A stretch of 64,000 nt of DNA from Miscanthus floridulus (Eukaryota; Streptophyta; Magnoliopsida; Poales; Poaceae), in contig NC_089584.1 in NCBI RefSeq assembly GCF_019320115.1, positions 74,704,291-74,768,290 of the forward strand. The letters are read 5' to 3'. Both the position numbers and the translations under genes were made by a program. A model generated the notes under the pieces. It worked only from the letters and a program-made list of their open reading frames with translations. It was not told the origin of the DNA and made no database searches. This document shows, in pieces, positions 10,777 through 22,343 of the stretch (its first letter is position 1; each line of letters opens with the position of its first letter).

Positions 10777-10920
10777 CTTCCTGCGATTGGACTGGGAGTA
10801 ATAATCATTTGTATTTCGTAAATAACATGGCATTAATTTTGTTGCCATCTTCTATGATCCATTATTCCTACTTTTTTAATCACGACGATTTGAATGGTCT
10901 GACAAGTAATACTGATGAAG

Positions 10921-11045
10921 GCTCTGTTCGTTTATCTTATAATCCGTCTTTTTCAGCTTGTTTTTCCAGCCGGAACAGTGTTTTCTCTCCCAACAAATTA
11001 GCCAGAACAGTGTTTCGGCTTGTTTTCCGCAAAGCGAACGGGGCC
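10921..11045. mobile_element. MITE family C copy 3
   Basis: Bounded by 'gctctgttcgttta' and 'gcaaagcgaacggggcc' (inverted termini). The interior has two 'aacagtgtttt/c' motifs around 'ctctcccaacaaatta'. Located about 150 bp past the methyltransferase stop. Confidence 0.7.
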
Positions 11046-12034
11046 GAAAACAACGCGTGTTTTGCCACATTCAATGAAGAAGGAAAAAAAAGACATTCCA
11101 ACATATTCTTGAATTTCACAGCAGAAAGAGGAAATGGATTCACTAGAATTCCAAATACTGAGATTTCTTAGGGAAAAAACTCTGTAGACTTTTAAGAAAA
11201 ACTGCTAGAACCGCCTAGCTTTGAACCCAGGAGAAAGCTAAATTAAAAGCTTTGATCATGGCAAGTCAAATTTCAAGTGTGATGACAAAACAGGGCCTAG
11301 ATCACACCTAGGTATTTACTTCCTCCCCGCACGCAAATTTTGGATCATCACGTTTTATTTCGTTTTCCTCGTCCTCTTCATCGCCACACACGCATCACCA
11401 TTGTCCGGTTGTTCCAACTCCCAACCTCGTCCTTTTCCCTCAGCCACCAGCTGCGTTCCTTGCTGCTTTTTGTTCCTTTGCCCACTGAATTTTGAAGTCC
11501 TCGACCCTAAACCGGTAAACCCCAAATTCTGAGTTGTAGGAGAAGCTGGGGCTCACTAGAGACGGAGGAGGTGGTAGATTTCAGGGTGTTCGGCTGGTAG
11601 ATAAAACCACTATAGTTCTGGATGATTCAACAGTGTTATATGAGACAAGAACAGCCGAAGCATAAAACAATTTGAGAGGTAACTTAAGTGTGACTGTGTG
11701 AGGGGAGGGAGGAAAAAAAATCAAATCCAAGGTGGAGTCAGAAACATAAAAGAAACCGGAGCTTCATGCAACATGACCGAAAAACGATGTTTACATTAAA
11801 AAAAGAACACCACTGGGTTGCTTTTCATTCACGGCACTGCTAGCGCCCGCCTGCAGTTGCAGTTCATCATATCCGCACCTCCGTTTCACACGTCCACACG
11901 GGGGCGGGGGCGCTACCCAGACATCGCCCCCCCCCCCCCCCCCCCCGCAGGGGCCATGCCGCCCGGACGTCGCCCGCGCGGGGACTGGTCGCGCTACTAA
12001 CCATGCGCATCTCATGCGCAACAACCGATCCATT
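11046..12034. other. intergenic, with a 20-base poly-C tract
   Basis: No gene recognised. A homopolymer of 20 C lies at 11927-11946 within a GC-rich stretch that adjoins the degenerate array at 12035-12390, and may be part of the same transposon-like unit. Confidence 0.5.
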
Positions 12035-12390
12035 TTTTAAACATCCAGATACAACACTAACATATAAAAGAAGACGGATGAAACACATGAAACATATGTC
12101 TGAAAAACTTACAAAAACACTTGAAAATCATTGCAAACATACATAATATCTAAATAAAACACTTGCAACATATGTGTGAAACATATACAATATCTAGATA
12201 AATACACTTGCAACATACGTCTGAAAAAACAGATGAAACATTGTGAACACACGCTTGCAACATACGTATACAACCATTGTAACATATGCAACATTCCAAT
12301 CTATTTTTACAACATCCATATATAACACTTGCAACATATCTCTGAAACATCTAAAACACTTGAAACATACTCTTGCAACATGCGCTTTCA
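12035..12390. repeat. degenerate array of 'acacttgcaacat' motifs
   Basis: Repeated variants of 'acttgcaacatatgtctgaa' and 'aaacacttgaaacat' spaced about 20-35 bases. The same motif family in the opposite orientation fills 51180-51600. Such arrays sit inside non-autonomous DNA transposons in grasses; the superfamily cannot be named here. Confidence 0.65.
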
Positions 12391-13149
12391 GCGCAGCATC
12401 TCCTTGATGTTGTGGAGAATAGAGGCTCGTCGGCGTGTGGAGTTCATCGGTGTAGAGCTCGTTCATAACGCAGAGCTCGCCGCTCTTTGGAGAAGGCCAC
12501 GACGGTCCGCTTCGGTTGGGGGGGGGGAGGGAAAGGGCCGTGGGGAAGGCCTGCTGGTCGTCGCTGCTAGCACGAGCTGTCGCTGGAAAGGGACAGAAGT
12601 GACCGGACGGGCGTGATGCAGAACGGAAACCGCGCGACAGACGGTGAGCTCCGTGGAGAGGGAGGAAGGCGAGCGGCAGCTCTCAGCCGCGGTGCAGAGG
12701 AAGGATGGTTGTCGGCCTGGCGCGGTGGAGCACAGCCGCGATTCAAGAGTGGGGTTCGAGAATGGGTGCGAGCATGGTGGCGATTCGAGACGTGAGATGG
12801 GTGCAACAATTGGGCGAGTGGTGGTGTTAGGCCGTTCGGGCGGGTAGAGGCCGACCAACAGTTGAACGGACGTGCCCATAGCATTTCGGTTTCATTATAT
12901 CTTTTGAGGGAAAAGGATCTGGCAGTGCATAGCGAGGCAATAAAGATTTGCGATGATTCAATGAAGGATTCTGGTGGTTGTGAACTTGTGACGTGGGTTA
13001 GTTGCGGATTGAAGATACGCCCATGGAACAATGGCATCGAACGTACACGAATTAGTTGCGGACTCTTTTTGAGAGGAATGGTCTTTTGAAACGCAAAGAT
13101 GTTTTTGTACTACTTTGTACATAATATTGAGCACTTTTCTGTGATATAC
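12391..13149. other. GC-rich then AT-rich spacer, no gene supported
   Basis: 12391-12850 is GC-rich with several overlapping frames on both strands and no recognisable product. It is probably the remaining part of the transposon unit that holds the 12035-12390 array. 12850-13149 shows nothing. Confidence 0.4.
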
Positions 13150-13384
13150 GAGTTAAATGCAATTCTAAAATAGTACCAAATTTAAGTATTTTAAGTTTGA
13201 CTATAAAAAATATATTAATATTTATAATATCACATAAGTATTTAATAGATTTGTTATATGATATATTTTCATACTAATTTGTTGTCCTAAACATCAATAT
13301 TTTTATCTTTATATTTTGGTCAAACTTTAGATTTGTTAGCTAAGAATGTAACTAGAATTGCATATTTTTATAGACAGAGGTAGT
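13150..13384. mobile_element. Stowaway-like MITE
   Basis: Left 'atgcaattctaaaata' and right 'ctagaattgcatatttttat' with 'agacagaggtag' are inverted partners. The interior is over 75 percent A+T. A second fragment starting 'cctctgtccataaaaatgca' at about 13503 shows the same terminus in the other orientation. Confidence 0.6.
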
Positions 13385-13796
13385 CGAATTCAATGGTCTT
13401 GCTCTGCCGTGATTCTAAAACAGACGTGGTTGCTTGTGTTTCATCCGCTGATGAGGTAGATGCAGGTAGACTGTTGCAGCAAGCCGTTCCCATGAAGGTA
13501 CCACCTCTGTCCATAAAAATGCAATTATAGTCGTATTCTGGTTGATATGTCTAAAGTTTAACCAAATATATAGATAAAATAATAATAAATAAATAAATAA
13601 TATAAAGGACTCTAAAGTTATTATCTATCCGGTGATATTAAATTTTGACCCTTGCACACGTGTCCGTTTCCGATACGAATCATACCTCACTCGGAGCTCA
13701 TACGTCCGCGTCCTATCCGGTTACAATACGAAGACCGGATCCACGTGTCCGCGTCCGAAACGAAACCCTAGAAGCTCATACGTCTATGGCTGGATA

Positions 13797-14276
13797 TCGA
13801 GCTAGCTCGGCTTGTTATAGCTCGGCTCGTTAGCGAGCTCGAGCTAGCTCGTTTGGCTCACGAGCCAAAGCACACAAACACAGTACATAAAAATTATAAC
13901 CGCAAGTTAGCAACAAACACATCACATACATATTTAAAATGGAATAAACAAAATACATATGAATTTTGAACTCGTCTCGTGTGAATATGATGCCGTGGGG
14001 TAGGCCGGTGGGGTAACTGGATGGGGCCATGTGGTCTATTGGTCTAGGAGTTTAGTGTTTTAATCGTGTTGGGCCATAGGCAGTGGAATATATGAATTGC
14101 TTAAAGTTGTATTGGGCTGGACCGAGGAATATATGGGTTGATTGTAGCTGTTGTCATGTGAATCACCTTGGCTTGTTTTGGCTCATGAGCTGGCTCGTTA
14201 AATAAAAATTCAAACGAGCTGAGCTCAAGCCGGGCCACTAATGAGCGAGTTGAGCGAGCTAACGAGTTACGAGTTT
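13797..14276. mobile_element. DNA-element-like repeat with GAGCTCG-rich inverted ends
   Basis: The left end has 'gctcggctcgttagcgagct' and the right end has 'gagcgagctaacgagttacg', imperfect inverted complements. Dense AGCT/GAGC palindromes sit at both ends and an AT-rich interior between them. No ORF of note. Confidence 0.55.
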
Positions 14277-14630
14277 TTCGTCTAGGCCTACATACGTCGC
14301 ATCCGACTATTGAGGTTCAATTGAAAAATTATGCCCCTAGTGTAACACATTGGCATACCTCTAGTATAGGTAAAAATATTAGTGATTATGACACGAAAGA
14401 AGTACCAATAGTATAAAAGTGCATCACATGCCCAATATAATAATACTTATTTTATATTATAAATATTATTTTTTATTTCCAGTTAGTTAAACTTAAGAAT
14501 TTTTACTTCGACGGAATTACTATTTTTAAACGGAGGAGGAGGGATGCTAAAAATGAGCAAACTTGGCTGAAGCCAATCCCATGTTGAGAGTTGTCCACAA
14601 ACAACAACCATCTCACCCATCCCACTGTGG

Positions 14631-14762
14631 CCCCGTTCGCTGGTCTGAAACTTGACTGAAACTGACTGAAAACACTGTTTCGGCTAAATTATTGTGAGAG
14701 AAAAACACTGTTCTGGCTAAAAAAAGAAGCCGAACAAGCCGAGTATGGGGTAAGCCGAACAT
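14631..14762. mobile_element. MITE family C copy 4
   Basis: Starts 'ccccgttcgctggtctgaaa', has 'attgtgagagaaaaacactg' in its core and ends near 'gccgaacatgacc'. Confidence 0.7.
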
Positions 14763-14819
14763 GACCTGTGTGTTTTCCTCTGACGGTGAGTATTGAGTAC
14801 TCCCGCGTCCTAAACTAAG

Positions 14820-15138
14820 AGGGTGTTTGGTTCCTCCTCCTAAACTTTAGTCGCTGTCTCGTCAGATGTTTGGGTATATGCATAGAATATTAAATATAGA
14901 CTAATTACAAAACGAAATGCACATATTGAAACTGTTTTGCGAGACAAATTTTTAAGCTTAATTTGTACATAATTTGACAATGTGATGCTGCAGTAACGTG
15001 TGCTAATAATGGATTAATTAGACTTAATAAATTCATCTCGCGGATTACTGACGAATTCTATAATTTATTTATTTTATTAGTATCCGAACACCTCTTGCGA
15101 CACCTCCTAAACTTTAGTCACTAGATCCAAACACCCCT
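14820..15138. mobile_element. MITE family B, full length
   Basis: Termini 'agggtgtttggttcc' and 'gatccaaacacccct' are inverted partners, and the subterminal 'cctaaactttagtc' is present near both ends. The interior carries 'ttaataaattcatctcgcgg' and 'atggattaattagactt'. About 320 bp, non-coding. Confidence 0.75.
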
Positions 15139-15430
15139 AAATCTCCACCTCGTATTTCGAGCATTCAAACAATCTAAATTTTGACTAAATATATATATTA
15201 AAAATAATAGTTGTGATATCGTATAAGTATCATTAGATTGATCACATCACATATTTTTATAATAAACATATTTAGAGATATAAATGTTGATACTATTTTC
15301 TATAAATCTAATAAAAGTTGATATTGGTTGACTCCTCGATATGAGATGAAAACTTATTTTGAAATAGAGAAATAGTATTTAGCAGACCCTGGCCTAGACT
15401 CGAGAGAGAGCGAGAGATGCTCTATCCAAG
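15139..15430. other. AT-rich spacer, no gene seen
   Basis: AT-rich with 'tgactaaatatatatatta' and 'agttgatattggttgact', resembling remnants of a Stowaway interior. Nothing definite. Confidence 0.35.
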
Positions 15431-15620
15431 GTCTCGTTTGGATCCTACGGATTTCGAGAATCTGAACAGAGAAAATCCCACGATCCTAAATTTTCATTCA
15501 AAGCTCTAGATTTTATAGAAAAGAATTTTAACTCACATAATTTAGTTTTTTCGAAATTCAATGAAGATGTTAGAGTTTTTTTTTATCCAGATTCTCGAAA
15601 TCCCCTGGGTCCAAACGGTA
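15431..15620. mobile_element. MITE with TTTGGATCC-type inverted ends
   Basis: 'ctcgtttggatcctacggat' with 'tcgagaatctg' at the left pairs with 'cagattctcgaaatcccctg' and 'ggtccaaacg' at the right. About 190 bp, non-coding. Lies about 570 bp upstream of the SMH start codon. Confidence 0.7.
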
Positions 15621-16193
15621 CAGAACAAAAGATAGCTCTGTGGGCCCTAGAAACCAAGGGGAGTGTCTAAGGCAAAAGGCGGTAGGACCACACTGTCAGT
15701 GGGCAACCCCTCTTCGTCCCCGATTTTATTTTATGTATTTATATTTATTTATTTATTTATTATCACTAACGAGTAAGAAGAGAGGGCTGGCTTCCTTCCA
15801 ACGCCACCAACGCCAACGCCAACGCGAAGCCGGAGCCACCGTCCACCCCTGGCTGGGCCTCTGGCAATTAATCCCCTCGCTTTCGTAACCTCCAGTCCTC
15901 CACCACCTCTTTCTTACGACAAAACAAGCCTGATGGCTTCCTCTCCATCTCGTGCGACTGCGCTGCCCTAGAACCCTCGCCGCCGCCCTTCTTACGATTC
16001 CCCTATCCCCGATCGCCCCCTGACACGTCCGCCGGCCCCGGATCCTGCACCGGAATTCCGCGCGGAATTCCGGGCCGGATCGAAATCGAACCGAACCGAA
16101 CCGCCTCACTGCGTGCGCCCCCGATCAGCGAACTCCCACGCGCGCGCGCACGTACGCACGCCTGACGCGGTTGGATCCTCCGATTTGCCGCGG
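15621..16193 (+). promoter_or_regulatory. upstream region and 5' UTR of the SMH gene
   Basis: An ATTT-type microsatellite occupies about 15731-15763. From 15780 the sequence becomes C-rich with CT runs, typical of a grass 5' leader, and ends in a CG alternating run just before the ATG at 16194. The transcription start was not determined. Confidence 0.5.
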
Positions 16194-19100
16194 ATGGGGG
16201 CGCCGAAGCAGCGCTGGACGCCGGAGGAAGAGGCCGCGCTCAAGGCCGGCGTCGCCAAGCACGGGCCCGGCAAGTGGCGCACCATCCTCCGGGACTCAGA
16301 CTTCAGCGAGCTCCTGCGCCTCCGCTCCAATGTTGACCTCAAGGTGACGCTCGGATCGCCGGGGAGGGTGGGCTGTGGGTTTTTGGCGATCAGCTGGGGG
16401 GAATAAATCTCCAGTCCTTTTAGTAGGTTAAATTGAATGAAAGAAATTTGCGGTTTTGGACGGTCCTAACAGCTTGGCGTGTTCTTTATTTGGTTCTAGA
16501 TCGGGATTTTAGGTGGTTGGTAGTGGGGATTGCATAGAGTTTGAGGGCGCGGCTCGAGAGTAATCTGAGATGTCAGGAACTTCTAGCCATAGCATCATGA
16601 TGCCCCCAAAAGCTCTCACACCCACCTTTGTTTCATTCCATGTAGAGATTTTTTCCTTCACTTTGTTAGGTTTTGATGGTTCCTTGGGAGGCCTTGTTAG
16701 GTCTTGATGATTCCTTGGGAGATCACTTCCATGTGGAGATCTTGTTCACCATAACTACGATTTGTTTTGTTGGACACCATCTGTATTTAGTCTCCAAGTT
16801 CATTTTGAATGTCTGTATCGACGAGTACAAATGAATCTTTGGTATGGTCTATTTGTGCAGGACAAGTGGCGCAACTTGAGCGTCACCGCAGGAGGTTACG
16901 GTTCTAGAGAGAAGGCAAGGATGGCCTTGAAGAAAGGCAGGCGCATGGTGCCTAAGCTTACTGCTGAGCCGATGGATACAGATGGGAAGGATATGGACAA
17001 CGCTCATGACGCAGTCATTGAAGTGGAACCGTTAGCAATGGCTTTGGAGCCTTTGGCAATTGAGGAAAGTCCAGATATGTCAGTTGCTAGGTCAGTACGC
17101 TCGGTGCAAATATTTTATCTAAGCTACTTATTGTACTTACGAGTAACTTACCTTTTCAGTTCGCCATCTTCCTTTTTGGTGAATGTGTTTTATGTGGATA
17201 CGTGGGACTAGATAGAAATCATCGATATAAATTGATTTGGAGTTCTGATTCTAGTCCTGCCTGGTTAGACATTAAAGTTCAGAAGTTGACCGTAACGGAA
17301 ATTCTTTTTAAACCATATTACGGTATCTGAACTGTCTCGACAACAACTAGTGCAGGAATTTTCAGTTGTATTTTGAGTTGGGGTTCGTGATTTTGTTTAC
17401 ATGAACAGTCCAACTTACAAGCACATTAAAGGACAAACCTAAAATAAGCATATAAGCAGTGATCTGGTAGCAATTCAAATGCTTGCCTATTTTCTATCAT
17501 ATTATAAGCACGCATACATTTCCTTTGATGCTCAGTTTGACCTCTCTCATCATGTGTTTAGTTATTAAAGTTCCATGTCCATTTTTTAGGAAATGAAATA
17601 TAAATTGTTACTCCCTCCCTTTTATTTTAGAAGGCATGTTTTTTCAATGATATTCAAATATAAAAGGCGCACAGTTCCCAATGCTTCCTATACAACAAAA
17701 AGCTAGTTAACTTAATGCACATAGCAATGATTTTTTTTTCCTCCAACTCAATTTATTTGTACCAAAGCAACAGAGAAGTAATAGCTACGGCGAGCATGTA
17801 TACATGCAACCAGTGCGAATGACTCTTTGTCGTGTGCATGTATGCACACAGTAGTAATGTGGAGTTACTTGGGTCACTTCAGTGAGATTAGCAAGCTTGT
17901 TTGTCTTTGTTCCCAAATAAATGTGCTCGCTAAAACTGAATGGAGGGACCTTGCTGCTGAATTGATGGTAACCATGCATGAGAAGATATAAAATTATATG
18001 GTGATCATAATAGAAACAGAAGACTATGCACATGCACATGTTAAACCCTTATGGCCAATATGCCAATGGTGGGCTATGTGCACACAGTCATTAAATCATT
18101 CTCGCAAAGAAAACAGATTAATAATGTTGACCTGACTGTACTTACAAGTTGGACATGCCCTCTATGTTTGAACCAGTCACAGAAAATCTGATTGGGGCAG
18201 AGGGGCGAGGGTTCAGGGTTGTCGGTATCTAAAAACATGGGTCGAAGGTGGTAGTTCGGAACAATGGAATCCAATCAATCTGGGTCGATAATTGGATTTG
18301 GGGTCGATGAGCCATGATATCCCATGCACAAATAGTTACAGAAAATCAATACAAAGAATACAAATCCAACACACTACCCACCTAATGTAACCGTGTGACA
18401 GTCATGCTCAATCACGCAGCCTCCCTTTCTTGTTCCTCGCCTTCTCTCTGCTCAGGCAACCTAATGCCACTAGTCACGAATCAACCACGGCTAGCCAACA
18501 TCTTGCACCAGGTGGTAGTGAAATTGATTGCCTACAATGTCCTCTTCTCTTTTGTGCACCCAGTTTCATTGGCAAAGGCTTAGTCTTGCATCAGATGTTG
18601 CTGCTCCCCAAGTCGTGCGGTCATGTCCATGATTGTTGGTAGTCATGTTCAACACTAGCTGTCTCCCATGTCTCAGCAACATAAACCCTCCTCTCCCCTG
18701 TACCTCATTACAGCCCTTTGGATCTGTGGTGTACAGTGTACTCCTGCCACAGTGGATTGGTGACCCAGACAGAATCAGGATGTTGACCTTGCTTGACCCG
18801 ACCCTTGATTTGGGATGATGTCCTGGGGTTGCAGAACGCGCCCGACCCTGACCCCTGTGATTATGGTTTAGACATTATGGTAACAAAGATTAAGTGACGA
18901 ACATATATATCTATCTTCCTTGCTATTTGTAGTCTGCAACACATGTCAGTTGATTACGTTCAGTCAAACCAACTTTGGGACATTCTTGGATGTATCCACA
19001 TTTGTTATTCATCTTCTGATACTGCATAACAGTTTTAGCATTTTCGCCTCCTCTATGGTCTGTGCTATATTGAGATGTTCTGGTAGTGTCATAATTTGTT

Positions 19101-20402
19101 CCTATGGTGTGCAATACATCTGGATTCTGGAGCAAAATTTTCAAGTAAACTAAAAAGGAAACTGTTTGTGAATATATACAGTTGACACACACACATCCTC
19201 TGAGTTCCACGCATGCTGTGCTCTTCCTAATGTTCAATTCCTTACAGAGGTTGTCTTGTTATGAATGTTGATACTTTTGTGTAACATGTTTATTAGTACA
19301 TAATTACATATCATTATTATTTTGTTTATTTACTTGTGATAGCATATCTGTTCAGCAGTTGGAGTCCACATTACTCTTTTCATTTTACTTCAATTGTTAC
19401 TGTCCAACTCTTTAATTTATTCAGCATACTGCTTTCTTGATGCTTGGTCATCCAGTGTATTTTATGTATGTCTGTCATTTTTCCAGGCTCGATGATCTCA
19501 TATTAGAAGCTATAAGGAAGCTTAACGAGCCTTCTGGGTCCAATAAGGCAGCCATTGCTGCATATATTGAGGTTTGTGGATATCAGTTTATAGTGTGCTC
19601 ACTTGTTTTATTTTGTGTTTTGTTTAACTTACTTACATCAGCTGTCCTGCTATTTATTTTCTGGTGACTGCTTTCTGTAATGGGAATTGTCTCATCCTTT
19701 TGTATGAAGCATCTGTGCTGATTTTTTGCTAACTTGAGCAATCCTTTATTACCTTTTCTTTTACGGACGGATTTAACTTAAATTGACTATATGTTTAGGA
19801 CCAATACTGGCCACCTGCTGATTTTCAACGCCTGCTATCTACAAAATTGAAGTCATTGGTTAATTCCGGAAAATTAATCAAGGTCTCTCCCTCCCTCCTT
19901 CCCTGGGTCGTCTTTTTAGAAATATAAAAGTGGGGCCAGACTTCAAGCTGCATACTATTTGAATCATGATTGTAGGTAAACCAAAAGTTCAGAATTGCAC
20001 CAAGTTCACCTCCCTCGGGTGGAATAAGCGCTAAGGTATCCTCTGCTAAAGGGATGGACACAGAAAATAATAATGCTAAACGGCTAACTAAGCCTCAAGT
20101 GGTTGCTGAACTGGAGAAGATGAAAGGCATGACCAAGGAGGAGGCAGCTGCCTTTGCTGCCAAGGCAGTTGCCGAGGCAGAAGTAGCAATAGCAGAAGCT
20201 GAGGAAGCAGCAAGAGTTGCAGAGGCTGCAGAAAATGATGCTGAAGCTGCAAAGGCTTTTCTCGATGCTGTCACTCTATCAATGAGAAGCAGGAATGCTG
20301 CTTCCATGGTATAGTGAACCCGTCCTTTGTTAGTATATAGCTGGTACATAAACTCTACAACTGATAACACTTTGATGGATGCAGATGCTTCGAGCTTGCT
20401 GA
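16194..20402 (+). CDS. SMH1: single-Myb-histone protein, telomere repeat-binding factor (SMH/TRB)
   Basis: Six exons: 16194-16343, 16861-17090, 19487-19571, 19799-19882, 19976-20308, 20385-20402; 900 nt, 299 aa, all GT-AG with matching phases. Residues 1-60 form a Myb/SANT domain starting [20 protein letters not shown] and containing the telobox-binding core VDLKDKWRN (47-55). Residues ~127-200 (exons 3-5) are a linker-histone H1/H5 globular domain ([12 protein letters not shown] ... [12 protein letters not shown]). Residues ~215-292 are an Ala/Glu-rich coiled coil. The tiny last exon adds MLRAC. TRB proteins bind telomeric TTTAGGG repeats and telobox promoters in the nucleus and recruit chromatin regulators including Polycomb complexes and histone demethylases. 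Architecture and length fit maize SMH1; a different family number is possible. Intron 2 is 2.4 kb with an AT-rich Stowaway-like fragment near 17610-17680. Confidence 0.94.
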
Positions 20403-20760
20403 TCCTTTAACCATGCCGTCACATGGTTTTGGCCAGCAGCGCACAGGTTCTGCTGCAAAGATTTTCTGGATAGATGAGTTTCTTGTATAGTCTTATAGAT
20501 CATGACGCATCAACGGGAGGGGTTTTCAACATCTTGCTGCTGGTTCTGTTCTGTGCAGCCAATCGACATTCGACAATATGATAACAAGAATGAACGGGAA
20601 AGTAGTCTTAATTTTTTCCCCCATTGTGTTCCTTTGTAATTAAACTCTAGCCTTTTCCCTTAATTAGTTGAAGTCAAGTGATGTCGTCTAATAGAACAAC
20701 TGTAGTGAAAAAAAAAGTCGGAAAGCTGCCTTAGTTAATGCAAATTGCTGTGATAGTATG
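20403..20760 (+). other. 3' UTR and downstream flank of the SMH gene
   Basis: Contains no frame of interest. The T- and A-rich composition fits a 3' UTR; polyadenylation site not determined. Confidence 0.5.
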
Positions 20761-21007
20761 GCCCCGTTCGCGTGTCCTTAAACCAGGCTATCCGTTTATT
20801 TTTTCATCTGGAACAGTGTTTTTCTCTCATAAATTCCTTCAGCATTTCTCCAAACCATTCAGATTCTTCCAAACCTTATGGGCCTGTTCGCTTGTCTGAA
20901 TTTTGGCGCTTGTCTGAATTTTGGAGGAATCTGGATGGTTTTGAGAAATGCTGGAGGAATTTGTGAGAGAAAAACACTGTTCCGGATGAAAAAAATAAAC
21001 GTTTAAG
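20761..21007. mobile_element. MITE family C copies 5 and 6, nested or tandem inverted
   Basis: Left part starts 'ggccccgttcgcgtgtcctt' with 'gaacagtgtttttctctcat'. Right part starts 'gggcctgttcgcttgtctga' and has 'gtgagagaaaaacactgttc'. The two halves are largely inverted complements ('ctccaaaccattcagattcttcc' against 'gaatctggatggttttgaga'), so the unit folds into a long hairpin. 'gcttgtctgaattttgg' is itself tandemly duplicated. Confidence 0.7.
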
Positions 21008-22343
21008 GTTATATGTGTGCTGCTTTGTTTTTTCGTGATTACCTCCGCTTTTAAGAAAGCATGTAAGATTTACAACCTCGGCTCTTTGTCATGCCAAGGA
21101 TTTGGTACGGCCAAAATTTGTCATGCCAAGGATTTGGTAAGCCAAAGTTATGTTAAAAGTTTGTTATGGATTTGGCAAGCCAAATATAAGAGGTCGAGCA
21201 AATCAAACAATTGCTAAAATCATGGCTTGCCAAATCTTCGGCTTATTTTGGGAGCCAACCAATCCGCCTCTAATCATGCTGAACTAGATGGTGATTAAAC
21301 GGCTGATTAAAAGGACATAGCAAGACATTGTGTAACGTTTACAGGACTAAATGGCCGTGTAAGCGAACAGTGCAGCAAAACGGTTCAGCACAAATGATGT
21401 CTCGTTTCTGATAGTTATATATTCTTCTGTACGTCAGCTCAGCACAAATCATGTCTCGTTTCTGATAGCTATATATTCTTCTGTAATCAACTCGTTACAC
21501 CTAGTACGTTTGGTTCTGGTTCAGTTAACTTGTGACTGGATGTACGCTTGATCAACTGGATGTAAATTTGATTCGTTTATTAAGACGTGTGTGGCCAAAC
21601 TTTTAACAATTCGATTGTTAATGTATGTTAATAAGATAAAATGGAAACATTAAAAATCATATGTTTATATTTGTTTCAAAGGAAATTTCACAATATCACA
21701 ATCTTACTGGGTTTTAGAAGTCTAATGCAAAAGAAATCATGGAGGCACACATTGCGAAGTGCATATTTTGACGGTGATATAATTCTTATCTGAAATGAAT
21801 CTATAAAAACATTTAATAATAAAAGCTTTAGACACCTCCTATGCTATGACGCCATCTATTTACAACGTAATTTACTTATTCTATTCAGCTTGAATGCTTG
21901 ACACCCAAATATTGCTGCAGTTCATTCCTTCAACTTTAAGAGGCCATTCTGTGTAAATCTATATTGTCTAAAATTGTACAAAATTGTGTTCACTCAACAT
22001 GTCACTTTCCAGAATCACTGTTTCTGAACTTCTTCTAGCATACACAAAATTGTTTAACATTAGCCCTTGCACTGCCCGTGTTCTCCTCCAGATCACATTT
22101 TCCAATGATGCTTCGACAGTTAATCTTCTTCTGCGTCCAGCCGTTCACTCAGCATGGCAGATTGCCAGAATTGTTGTTTCCGACTTCTGGCTTATATCTC
22201 TTGATGCCGTGGACTCGATTCATGATTCCAGGTCATTCATCACGACTCGCACAAGACTTTGCAAATAGCAAGCCTTGCTGCTGATTCTTGGCAGGCCACA
22301 GGTGAAGCTACAGATGCAGCTTCGGCCCTTGATGTTCAGAAAC
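21008..22343. other. intergenic, one tandem duplication, no gene seen
   Basis: A tandem duplication of about 53 bp lies at 21382-21488: both units contain 'cagcacaaat(g/c)atgtctcg' and 'tatatattcttctgta'. 21060-21240 has repeated 'tgccaaggatttggta' motifs. 22000-22343 may be the 3' UTR of the PPR gene. Confidence 0.45.

Noticed and set aside
12385..13037. Overlapping frames of 95-156 codons on both strands
   Set aside because: GC-rich sequence next to a transposon-type array, without recognisable protein or consistent splice sites.
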